Notes: generated from the letters alone by a model not told the origin. A DNA stretch of 7,017 nucleotides from Thermoplasmata archaeon (GCA_023129265.1 JAGMCJ010000107.1:1-7017); one strand, 5' to 3'. Shown: positions 1 to 5,179, numbered from the stretch's first letter. Translations and numbers: made by a program.

Positions 1-409
1 CAAGGTGGACCGGGCGATAAGGAAGTGGGACGTGGAGGAGAACGGGGTCGTTCTGAACATCAGCGGCGGGACCGTGATTCTCGCTGACGCGGCCCTCCTG
101 GCGGGATACCACAACGGCGTCGAGATCTACCACGTGGATGAGAAGGTGACGAAGCTGCCCGTCATAAAGGGCATGAAGGTCAGCGACCGGTTCACCGAGC
201 GGCAGACGCTTCTGATCAGGGCTCTCGAGGCGGACGACACGATCCCGAGGCTCGCGAACAGACTCAAGAGCACTGGAATGGATGAGCAGGCAGTCAGGCG
301 GGAGATCCGTATGCTATCCAACGAAGGCGTGATAGGGCAGCGGCTCGAGAAAGGCCTGATACGGCTAGCCTTCAACGAGGGGCAGGAGTGGTTCAAGCGG
401 TTCCTGTAG
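1..409 (+). CDS. CARF-like sensor / winged-helix transcriptional regulator, C-terminal part (5' end outside window)
   Basis: The reading frame is open to the left edge (a lysine codon precedes the GTG at 5), so this is the C-terminal ~135 residues of a larger protein. Two parts are visible. The first ~50 residues hold a beta strand ending in NISGGT, then a helix (ADAALLAGYHNG), a strand (VEIYHVD) and LPVIKGM. This is the end of a Rossmann-like CARF fold, in which an (S/T)GGT loop contacts a cyclic-nucleotide-type ligand in Csa3 and HFX_2341/DUF6293-type regulators. The last ~75 residues (from about VSDRFTERQTLLIRAL) form a winged helix-turn-helix, with helices at IPRLANRLKS and EQAVRREIRMLSNEGVI and a short wing. 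By family knowledge such proteins couple nucleotide binding to DNA binding, often near CRISPR or defence genes. That role is inferred, and no CRISPR is visible here. The usual lysine after GGT is replaced by valine, which could alter ligand binding. Confidence 0.6.
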   Translation, partial: KVDRAIRKWDVEENGVVLNISGGTVILADAALLAGYHNGVEIYHVDEKVTKLPVIKGMKVSDRFTERQTLLIRALEADDTIPRLANRLKSTGMDEQAVRREIRMLSNEGVIGQRLEKGLIRLAFNEGQEWFKRFL

Positions 410-411
410 GC

Positions 412-445
412 GGGTTTTCACTTTCATTCCTCCCTCCCACCCTTG
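412..445 (+). terminator. Possible T/pyrimidine-rich termination region
   Basis: Immediately after the stop of the regulator gene lies TTTTC, then a pyrimidine-rich run to about 445 with no open frame. Archaeal RNA polymerase can terminate at T-rich tracts without a hairpin. The tract is interrupted by C residues, so the call is weak. Confidence 0.2.
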
Positions 446-488
446 CCCTTAAGTCTTGCGAGTGGGCTACCATAACCGAGGGAAAGAT

Positions 489-941
489 ATGGTCTACGAT
501 GACCTTAAGGAATACAACGGCCAGAAGTACATGGGAATGACCGTGGGTGGGAAGCACAAGTGGAACTACCCGAGCGGCGTGTGGACCGAAGAGAAGGTCG
601 CTCCTGACAAGTGGGCGTTCACATTCAGTTCCATGAAGTGCAGGAATGAGCCCGCGCCGGAGAGCTCTGGTGCGCCTGTTGACACGCAGTACCGTTGGTG
701 CATACTGGCGGTCCAGCGGTCCCGGAAGCTCGACAAGGACACCTATGAGACCATCATGGAGGGTCTCAAGTTCAAAATCGCGCACAAGAGACCTTACTGG
801 CGGAAGTGGAGCAGCGAATATCCCGACAACCCGTCCGACAAGCAGAGGATCACAGCGATTCTGGAAGATACGCTGGAAAGGGTGAAGGAGGGTGGATTGA
901 CGTTCCTGCAGAAAGCTGATGAATACGAGTCTAGTTCCTGA
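489..941 (+). CDS. Conserved-looking hypothetical protein, tryptophan-rich, 150 aa
   Basis: I do not recognise a named domain. From the ATG at 489 the product has 150 residues. It is soluble, with no signal peptide or membrane segment, and rich in aromatics: six tryptophans at 25, 32, 42, 70, 104 and 107. The middle (about 40-100) reads as alternating strands and helices (KWAFTFSS, QYRWCILAVQ, YETIMEGLKFKIAHKRPYWRKW). The C-terminus is an amphipathic helix (KQRITAILEDTLERVKEG) with a polar tail. Single cysteines at 51 and 71 form no metal motif. A TTG at 456 would add 11 residues, but the ATG at 489 is preferred because GAGGG lies just upstream (478-482). The codons look like real coding sequence. 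The gene is followed after 32 bp by an antitoxin-like gene on the same strand, so the two probably share a transcript. A toxin role in a reversed toxin-antitoxin order is conceivable but unsupported by any motif. Confidence 0.75.
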   Translation: MVYDDLKEYNGQKYMGMTVGGKHKWNYPSGVWTEEKVAPDKWAFTFSSMKCRNEPAPESSGAPVDTQYRWCILAVQRSRKLDKDTYETIMEGLKFKIAHKRPYWRKWSSEYPDNPSDKQRITAILEDTLERVKEGGLTFLQKADEYESSS

Positions 942-973
942 GCCTTTTGAGTTGCAGGGAGAGTGTGATATAA

Positions 974-1159
974 ATGTCCGGCATGACGACGATATCCGTA
1001 GGGTTGGACACAGAAGAGATGCCCAAGCGACTACGGAGCCAAGACCAGACATTTGACGATGTCATCAGACAGCTCGTCGAGGGTGCCGCAACAGAGAAAC
1101 TGGACAGGCGTTGGAACCTCATCTTGGAGGAGGAGTTCATACCGCTGGAATCTGTGTGA
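974..1159 (+). CDS. VapB-like small antitoxin, MTTI-type (61 aa), no toxin partner seen
   Basis: The 61-residue product begins MSGMTTISVGLD, continues as TFDDVIRQLVEG and ends RRWNLILEEEFIPLESV. This is the layout of small archaeal antitoxins of the VapB/DUF7557 kind: an N-terminal beta strand (TTISV), two helices making a ribbon-helix-helix-like DNA-binding unit, and an acidic C-terminal tail that normally binds the toxin. GGGAGAG at 958-964 lies 9 nt before the ATG at 974 and supports that start. The internal ATG at 983 would give the family-typical MTTI start. The gene follows the 489-941 gene by 32 bp. Such antitoxins normally precede a RelE- or PIN-type toxin, but no frame from 1160 to 1276 encodes one. 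It may be solitary, may act on a distant toxin, or may be paired with the upstream protein. Confidence 0.65.
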   Translation: MSGMTTISVGLDTEEMPKRLRSQDQTFDDVIRQLVEGAATEKLDRRWNLILEEEFIPLESV

Positions 1160-1276
1160 TGTTGCAGTCGTGAATGTCCAGGGCAGTGTGTTCGGTCCCG
1201 ATCCACTACAGGGTTCGCTCTGGATGCAAGCAGAAAGGTAAACGAAGAGGTGCATCGGGCCTTACCGACTATCACG

Positions 1277-1489
1277 CTAGAACCGTATCGTCGTGGTGCT
1301 GTCAAAACCCTTGGCGGGCTTTCGGGAGAGCTTCTGGGACATCAGGAGGGCCTTCACCTTGTTCTCTCGGGAATGCTCTTCTGCAATCTCTCGGATCCTC
1401 TGACGAAGCGCTTCGCTCCAGTTCACTCCCTTTGTCCGCCGCATTGCTTCCCTGGTCTCGGGGTCGAGCCGTATCGTCAGCATAGGCAT
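1277..1489 (-). CDS. Ribbon-helix-helix VapB-type antitoxin, solitary and apparently truncated
   Basis: From the ATG at 1489 the product has 70 residues. MPMLTIRLDPETREAMRR is the strand and first helix, NWSEALRQRIREIAEEHS the second helix, and a basic linker leads to GFDSTTTIRF. This is the typical archaeal ribbon-helix-helix VapB plan, with the N-terminal part binding operator DNA as a dimer and the C-terminal part wrapping the PIN toxin. The in-frame ATG at 1507 is rejected because a TATATAT box (1515-1521) is centred 29 bp upstream of 1489, the distance expected for a leaderless archaeal transcript. Relatives usually end in a tryptophan-containing motif such as IRxWRDxR. Here the TAG stop sits where that W would be, and the following codons read R-D-S-R then TAA (1262-1276). 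No PIN toxin follows. Instead the next gene in that direction is the convergent antitoxin at 974-1159. Confidence 0.7.
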   Translation of the reverse strand: MPMLTIRLDPETREAMRRTKGVNWSEALRQRIREIAEEHSRENKVKALLMSQKLSRKPAKGFDSTTTIRF

Positions 1490-1514
1490 TGCAGACCATA
1501 CGGACATACTCGCG

Positions 1515-1521
1515 TATATAT
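1515..1521 (-). promoter_or_regulatory. TATA box for the solitary RHH antitoxin
   Basis: The - strand reads ATATATA at this site, centred 29 bp upstream of the ATG at 1489. This spacing fits transcription starting at or just before the start codon (leaderless mRNA) and decides between the two candidate starts. Confidence 0.55.
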
Positions 1522-1577
1522 CTCTAGCTAAGGAAGCCGACGTGAGTCGAGGGCTTCAACGAGGACCTCATGGCGAA

Positions 1578-1587
1578 CATTATATGA
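1578..1587 (+). promoter_or_regulatory. TATA box for the nucleotidyltransferase gene
   Basis: CATTATATGA lies with its centre about 27 bp upstream of the ATG at 1610, and no Shine-Dalgarno sequence is present between them (the interval is GC-rich). This is the classic layout of a leaderless archaeal transcript. It forms a divergent promoter region with the - strand antitoxin. Confidence 0.55.
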
Positions 1588-1609
1588 CGCGCCGCACATC
1601 GCCCCAAAC

Positions 1610-2395
1610 ATGATGCTCCTCAAGAAGCACACACACGAGCAGAGGGAAGAACTCGCCAAGCGGATCCTTCCGAAGCTCAGGGAGAAGTTCGGCGACGACC
1701 TCGTCGCCTTCGCCGCTCAGGCCTCCCACGCACGGGGCGAGGACTTCGGATACTCCGACCTGGAGCTGATAGCTTTCCTCAAGGAGATGCCCTCCGAGAA
1801 GAAGTGGGGCGCCATGGTCAGGGTGTACGACGGCATGCTCATCGAGCTCGTGTGGACGACGAAGGAGACGTACCTCAAGGAGGTCAAGGACGTGACGAAA
1901 GAGTGGTTCCTGGCGGGCTCCGACACGCTTCTCTCGCTCATGAACGAGGAGTTCGTGCGTGAGCTCAACGAGTACGTTACTCCGGACCTGGAGCAGAAAT
2001 GCCTCAAGTACGCAGCGAACAGGTTCAAGTTCGAGGTGCAGAAGTCCTTCGGCAAGGTGCTCAACGCTCTCGACGCGGAGAACCGGGAAGGGCTCCCGCT
2101 CATGCTCTTCGACGCCGTCTTCCACGCGCTCGTGACGCTCTCATTCCTGAACTGCACTCCGTACGTCACGTTCGCCCGCATGGTTGAGAGGGCGAGGACG
2201 TTCGAGACAAAACCCGCAGGCCTGGATGAACTGCTCGATGTCGTCGTTGGCGGGAACTATCGGGACCTGGCCTCGTTGCGAGAAATCATGGTGAGAGTTT
2301 TCGCGGGGTTCGAGGAAATCTTCGAGGCAAGAGGCGTGGAACTGCCTGACGACGACATCGACCCTGAGCTCCCGAACAAGGACTTCCTGCCTTGA
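1610..2395 (+). CDS. Kanamycin nucleotidyltransferase (ANT(4'))-like nucleotidyltransferase
   Basis: The 261-residue soluble protein follows the whole plan of the KNTase family. Residues 8-60 are an N-terminal helix (REELAKRILPKLREKFGDDL), a strand, the QASHARGEDFGYSDLELIAFL nucleotide-binding loop and its strand. IELVW (78-82) supplies the third carboxylate strand, and residues ~100-255 are an all-helical C-terminal domain. The metal-binding acids are D50, E52 and E79. D50 and E52 fall at the same residue numbers as in Staphylococcus KNTase as I recall it. The usual GS of the loop is A38-S39, a conservative change at a key position. E142 is a candidate for the general base. Family members transfer AMP from ATP to a hydroxyl (aminoglycoside 4'-OH in the resistance enzyme). 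The natural substrate here is unknown, since aminoglycosides are not an obvious pressure on an archaeon. Start: ATG at 1610 by TATA spacing, with the adjacent ATG at 1613 as alternative. Confidence 0.82.
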   Translation: MMLLKKHTHEQREELAKRILPKLREKFGDDLVAFAAQASHARGEDFGYSDLELIAFLKEMPSEKKWGAMVRVYDGMLIELVWTTKETYLKEVKDVTKEWFLAGSDTLLSLMNEEFVRELNEYVTPDLEQKCLKYAANRFKFEVQKSFGKVLNALDAENREGLPLMLFDAVFHALVTLSFLNCTPYVTFARMVERARTFETKPAGLDELLDVVVGGNYRDLASLREIMVRVFAGFEEIFEARGVELPDDDIDPELPNKDFLP

Positions 2396-2450
2396 GCAAG
2401 CGTCGTCCCGCGTCTGGGTGTGTCTGATTTGTCGATTCTTTACATAGAGT

Positions 2451-2462
2451 AAAGCTTTTTTA
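2451..2462 (+). promoter_or_regulatory. Probable BRE/TATA element for vapBC
   Basis: AAAGCTTTTTTA is a purine-rich BRE-like segment followed by a T/A-rich box, centred about 26 bp before the ATG at 2485 and 17 bp before the ATG at 2476. The spacing favours 2485 as a leaderless start. A second AT-rich patch (TTTACATAG, about 2440-2448) could serve instead and would favour 2476. Confidence 0.4.
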
Positions 2463-2475
2463 CCTGTAATCGGAT

Positions 2476-2721
2476 ATGTACAGCATGAAGAAGAAGGTGA
2501 CCACCGCCACAATCAGCTCGAAGGGTCAGATAACCCTTCCGAAGGTTCTGAGGGAGAAATATCACCTGACCGAGGGGGAGAAAGCCATCATACTTCCAGC
2601 CCGTGAAGGAATTCTCGTAAAGCACAGGGAGCTCTCCTTGAGGGGGATGCTCGCTGGCAAGATCCAGACGGATCGCTTCGAGAAGGACCTCAGGGAGCTG
2701 AGGAGGGAGTGGACCCTTTGA
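2476..2721 (+). CDS. vapB: AbrB/MazE-fold antitoxin of a VapBC pair
   Basis: The 81-residue product has the swapped-hairpin AbrB signature at about residues 9-48: TTATISSKGQITLPKVLREK, then LTEGEKAIILPAREGILVKH. This domain dimerises and binds operator DNA. The C-terminal tail (LRGMLAGKI ... FEKDLRELRREWTL) is the charged helix that in this family fills the groove of the PIN toxin and blocks its active site. The ATG at 2485 (product starting MKKKVTT) may be the true start, judging from promoter spacing. The stop codon overlaps the 5' end of the downstream PIN gene, so the pair is translationally coupled. By family knowledge, the antitoxin and the toxin-antitoxin complex repress their own promoter. 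Confidence 0.85.
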   Translation: MYSMKKKVTTATISSKGQITLPKVLREKYHLTEGEKAIILPAREGILVKHRELSLRGMLAGKIQTDRFEKDLRELRREWTL

Positions 2722-3119
2722 CGGAGTACGTCCTCGACACGATGGCCCTCGTGAGGTTGCTCGAGGACTCACTGCCCAAGAAAGCGAACGACGTAGTCCG
2801 GGGAGCCGAGAAGGGTGAGAACCTTCTTCTCGTTCCCGAAATCGTCATGGGCGAGTTCCTCTACATCGCACTCAAGGGAAGGCTGGAGACGGACGACCCA
2901 GTCGCGACGACAGAGGAAGTCCTCATGCACTTGAGATCCTCGCGATTCGTCTCCCCCGTTCGAATGGACTTCTCCTGCTGGGAGGCTTTTATCGAGGTCG
3001 GCCTGGCTGAGCTACACGACAGGATGATATGCTCCGTCGCCTTTGCCAGGAACGCCCCCGTGATAACGAACGACAAGGAAATCACCTCCTGGGGCGGAGT
3101 GGAGATAATCTGGAACTGA
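2709..3119 (+). CDS. vapC: PIN-domain RNase toxin of a VapBC pair
   Basis: The product is a single PIN domain (about 136 residues), a Mg2+-dependent endoribonuclease that by family knowledge cleaves tRNA, rRNA or mRNA when freed from its antitoxin. The four acidic positions are present: D10 in YVLDTMALV, E49 in VMGEFLYIA, D104 in LHDRMICSVA and D122 in VITNDKEI. The domain therefore looks intact and active. The GTG at 2709 overlaps the antitoxin gene by 13 nt. A TTG at 2718 overlaps its stop by 4 nt (TTGA) and would start three residues later, just before TEYVLDT. I cannot decide between them. The cellular target cannot be read from the sequence. Confidence 0.88.
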   Translation: MDPLTEYVLDTMALVRLLEDSLPKKANDVVRGAEKGENLLLVPEIVMGEFLYIALKGRLETDDPVATTEEVLMHLRSSRFVSPVRMDFSCWEAFIEVGLAELHDRMICSVAFARNAPVITNDKEITSWGGVEIIWN

Positions 3120-3159
3120 TCAGGCAGGTGCGCACCGCTTGGAAGCGCACGTTTCGCTC

Positions 3160-3198
3160 CACGCAATCTCGCGGAGCAGAGGCCTCATCTGTTTTTTC
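3160..3198 (+). terminator. Probable terminator of the vapBC operon
   Basis: About 40 bp after the vapC stop there is a GCTCC ... GGAGC potential stem, followed by a six-T run (3192-3197). Archaeal termination depends mainly on the T tract. The region 3120-3253 has no credible gene and lies between two converging genes, so a terminator is expected here. Confidence 0.4.
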
Positions 3199-3253
3199 GG
3201 CAATCACAATACCACAGGTGCCAGAACTGACGGACGGACTGAGCACCGTGTCT

Positions 3254-3925
3254 CTAATCCGGTTCGGGCAACAGATCGCAGAAGTAGAAGGAGTCCCGTA
3301 GGACGATGTCGCCTATTGAAAAGCTCACCTCATTGTCGAAAATCGGCCCGTCGAACACGAACGTATGGTACTCGCCGTTCTCACCGCTCGGGTCGACATG
3401 AGGCGGAAGCTCTGCGAGGAAGCTCTCATCGATCACTCGACCGACGAACTCCCTACCTAGGACTCTCGAGTCGGTGCATGTGACTACCGCCCTGAATCCC
3501 AGGTCAATGAACGATTCCACCAGACCTGCGGTGTCCCTATGCCACAGGGGAAAGAGGCCCTTCATTCCCACCTTGCGCAGGTTCATCTCACGATAGCTCC
3601 TCACATCCTCCAGAGAGACGTCCCCGAACACGACAGAGTGAACGCCTTGGCTCCTGTACTTCTCAAGAACTTGCCTCATCTTCGTATCGTAGTCCTCGTT
3701 CGAGGCGTTCTGGGAGATAAAGACTTCCTCGATGCGGTGGCCCAGCGACCTGACCTGCTGCTCCAGAAGGGTCCTCCTGACGCCGTGCATGCTGATCCTC
3801 TCATAGCCTTCCGTTACGGTCGTCAGCAACGCCGCGACCTCGTAAGCGTCACCTCTCGTGATCTCGTACAGGGCCATGGCGCTATCCTTCCCCCCGCTCC
3901 AAGACAGAAGCAGTCTCTCTTTCAG
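3254..3925 (-). CDS. Dph6-like diphthine--ammonia ligase family ATP pyrophosphatase, probable CTG start
   Basis: Counting from a CTG at 3925 the product has 223 residues. It starts with the PP-loop LLLSWSGGKDSAMALYEI (SGGKDS at 10-15), which binds ATP. It continues with MHGVR (46-50), VVFGDVSLEDVRSYRE (99-112), LFPLWHRDT, and GENGEYHTFVFDGPIF (181-196), the C-terminal signature of this family. Eukaryotic Dph6 adenylates diphthine on elongation factor 2 and adds ammonia to make diphthamide. Homologues of this shorter subgroup also occur in bacteria that lack diphthamide, so the substrate here is not certain. The first ATG (3877) would cut off the PP-loop and is therefore wrong. The in-frame segment upstream is limited by a stop at 3935-3937 and contains no ATG, GTG or TTG. 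GAGGT at 3932-3936 lies 6 nt before the CTG and supports it as start. Confidence 0.82.
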   Translation of the reverse strand: MKERLLLSWSGGKDSAMALYEITRGDAYEVAALLTTVTEGYERISMHGVRRTLLEQQVRSLGHRIEEVFISQNASNEDYDTKMRQVLEKYRSQGVHSVVFGDVSLEDVRSYREMNLRKVGMKGLFPLWHRDTAGLVESFIDLGFRAVVTCTDSRVLGREFVGRVIDESFLAELPPHVDPSGENGEYHTFVFDGPIFDNEVSFSIGDIVLRDSFYFCDLLPEPD

Positions 3926-3931
3926 CTCGAT

Positions 3932-3936
3932 ACCTC
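3932..3936 (-). promoter_or_regulatory. Shine-Dalgarno site deciding the CTG start
   Basis: GAGGT on the - strand, 6 nt before the CTG at 3923-3925. It overlaps the in-frame upstream stop, so no longer protein is possible in this frame. Confidence 0.55.
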
Positions 3937-3979
3937 ACTTCTTGCTAGTTCCTGCTCCCGCGAATGTCGCTATGATTAC

Positions 3980-3990
3980 TCATATCTTTG
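3980..3990 (-). promoter_or_regulatory. TATA-like box for the Dph6-like gene
   Basis: The - strand reads AAAGATATGAG here. Its centre is about 60 bp upstream of the CTG start, which would give a leader of roughly 30 nt containing the Shine-Dalgarno site. Confidence 0.35.
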
Positions 3991-4039
3991 CCCCAGCGTT
4001 CATGACATGAATGGCGTACGAGGTGAGAACGAACCACAA

Positions 4040-4048
4040 CTTTATTAG
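4040..4048 (+). promoter_or_regulatory. TATA-like box for the zinc-ribbon gene
   Basis: CTTTATTAG is centred at 4044, predicting a start near 4070 and a leader of about 68 nt ending in AGGAGAG before the ATG at 4139. The AT-rich patch TAATAAAATA at 4114-4123 is too close to the start codon to be the TATA box of this gene. Confidence 0.3.
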
Positions 4049-4138
4049 GCAGGAGTGTTTGGGACTACAAAGCGTGCAAGAATCAGGAGCTCTTTTGGAC
4101 CTCGTTCTTGTCGTAATAAAATAGGAGAGTGAAACATC

Positions 4139-4282
4139 ATGGAGTCGCGTGAAACGCATAAGGCAACATGTTCTGACTGCGGCCAGGAATGCGAAGTTCC
4201 CTTCAAGCCTGACCCGGACAGACCCGTGTACTGCCGAGATTGCTGGGCCAAGAGACGGCCGCAGAGAAGCAGAAGGTTCTAG
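4139..4282 (+). CDS. CxxC-x17-CxxC zinc-ribbon microprotein (47 aa)
   Basis: The 47-residue product carries C11-x2-C14, then 17 residues, then C32-x2-C35. The stretch from C14 reads CGQECEVPFKPDPDRPVYC, with CRDCW closing it. This is the CxxC-x17-CxxC small zinc-binding family found in many archaea and bacteria, where the four cysteines are expected to hold one Zn2+. An extra cysteine sits at 18. The C-terminus (AKRRPQRSRRF) is strongly basic, which would suit nucleic-acid or ribosome binding. That role is inferred, since the family has no established function that I can name. GGAG at 4124-4127 lies 11 nt before the ATG. The gene stands alone, divergent from the Dph6-like gene and convergent with the RAM-domain gene. 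Confidence 0.8.
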   Translation: MESRETHKATCSDCGQECEVPFKPDPDRPVYCRDCWAKRRPQRSRRF

Positions 4283-4441
4283 AAGTCGATACTGACACAA
4301 TGAGTGAAACCGCACCGAGATTGGTCGAGCGTTCACGTGCCGACGATTGATGCAAGAGGCGGGTCCGAAAGCGATGTTCAGTTTTGGATTCTTTGTCCTA
4401 TGATCCCAAAAGGGTCAGAGAACTGATATCTCTTGCGCGGC

Positions 4442-5137
4442 TCAGCAACCTGAAATCAAATCGTCCTCGTAGTCCTCGATCTCTTCGACCTCGATGGCGT
4501 CATCGGGGACGAACTGCTCGAATAGGTAGGTCCATTCCTGAACGGACACGAGCCTCTTGGTCTTGGATATCCTCGTCGTCCTGACGCTTGTGACGCCTTC
4601 AAGAGGTCTCACGTAGCGCTCGACGAATCTCCTCAGCGTAGACTCGCCCCTGCAGGAGTAGGACACGAAGATATCGCCTCCCTCTCCTCTCAGAGTGTAG
4701 GCTAGGTAGTTCGGCACAACGGATTGCGTTGCCTTGTGGCGGGACAGCGTATCATATGTCTTCGCCAAAAAGCGGGGCTCACATGACACCGCAATCGTGA
4801 ATCTCTTCAGATCCTCAAACGTGCCCTTAGGGATGGGGAAGAACCTTGGATTCATCAGACCGATGACTTTAATCGACCTCACGTACATTATCGGAGCCAT
4901 ATGGGTCAACACAAAGTCCGAAACGTCGCTCACATCCTTCCCACTGATGAAGAGACTGACGTCCTCTCGCATGTCCCTGTGCGTGAGGTAGACGACTTGA
5001 CAATCGGAGTTGGTCCAACTATCGTGATTCGCTATTACGTAGTCCCAGAGCTTCTTGAGGTTCCCAGGCCTATAAGTGGTGGTTCCCCCCTCTCCCTTTT
5101 CTTTCAGCCAGACCCTGACCCTTGCTATTGTCAACAT
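4442..5137 (-). CDS. Tandem Lrp/AsnC-type ligand-binding (RAM) domain protein without DNA-binding domain
   Basis: The 231-residue soluble protein reads as two successive ferredoxin-like beta-alpha-beta-beta-alpha-beta units. The first spans about 1-100: strand ARVRVWL, helix LKKLWDYVIANH, then CQVVYLTHRDMREDVSLFISG, helix DVSDFVLTHM, strand RSIKVIGLM. The second spans about 112-205: strand FTIAVSC, helix, VPNYLAYTLRGEGGDIFVSYSC, helix STLRRFVERYVRPLEG, strand SVRTTRISKT. The 'valine-strand, x-V-x-G-x-D, helix, V-x-x-x-x-x-x-L' order is that of Lrp/AsnC effector-binding (RAM) domains, which sense amino acids or similar ligands. No helix-turn-helix precedes it, so it is not a classical Lrp regulator. 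The tail (215-228) is very acidic. Start: ATG at 5137, with GGAGG 7 nt upstream. A TTG at 5173 would add 12 residues and is less likely. The ligand is unknown. Confidence 0.65.
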   Translation of the reverse strand: MLTIARVRVWLKEKGEGGTTTYRPGNLKKLWDYVIANHDSWTNSDCQVVYLTHRDMREDVSLFISGKDVSDVSDFVLTHMAPIMYVRSIKVIGLMNPRFFPIPKGTFEDLKRFTIAVSCEPRFLAKTYDTLSRHKATQSVVPNYLAYTLRGEGGDIFVSYSCRGESTLRRFVERYVRPLEGVTSVRTTRISKTKRLVSVQEWTYLFEQFVPDDAIEVEEIEDYEDDLISGC

Positions 5138-5144
5138 TGCGAAT

Positions 5145-5149
5145 CCTCC
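5145..5149 (-). promoter_or_regulatory. Shine-Dalgarno site deciding the start of the RAM protein
   Basis: GGAGG on the - strand with 7 nt to the ATG at 5135-5137. It is the strongest ribosome-binding site in the window and rules against the TTG start at 5173. Confidence 0.65.
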
Positions 5150-5179
5150 ACGACATCGTGAGGTCGAGAACAATGACCG

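Noticed and set aside
393..1052. A 219-codon open frame on the - strand across the unknown gene and antitoxin start.
   Set aside because: It is antisense to two well-supported + strand genes. Its translation is low-complexity (rich in R, L, S, V) with no recognisable motif, so it is a shadow frame.
1031..1255. A 74-codon - strand frame beginning just after the truncated RHH antitoxin, at the place of a VapC.
   Set aside because: It lacks the N-terminal Asp and the other acidic residues of a PIN domain and runs antisense to the other antitoxin. A decayed remnant cannot be shown.
1160..1485. Frames on the + strand after the 974-1159 antitoxin that might encode its toxin.
   Set aside because: The translations (Ser/Arg/Gly-rich) show neither RelE nor PIN motifs, and most of the stretch is antisense to the RHH antitoxin.
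1580..2125. A 181-codon - strand frame opposite the nucleotidyltransferase gene.
   Set aside because: It mirrors the codon bias of the KNTase-like gene, whose motifs are unmistakable. The antisense product is a Leu/Glu/Val-rich shadow.
3128..3150. GTGCGC ... GCGCAC stem with an 11-nt loop just after vapC.
   Set aside because: It has no T tract directly after it. The T6 run about 40 bp further on is a better terminator signal, and six-base stems are common by chance.
4283..4441. Small frames in the gap between the zinc-ribbon and RAM genes, and a search for a tRNA there.
   Set aside because: The longest ATG frame is about 16 codons, and no cloverleaf arms or T-loop sequence fit. I see nothing supportable in this 159-bp gap.
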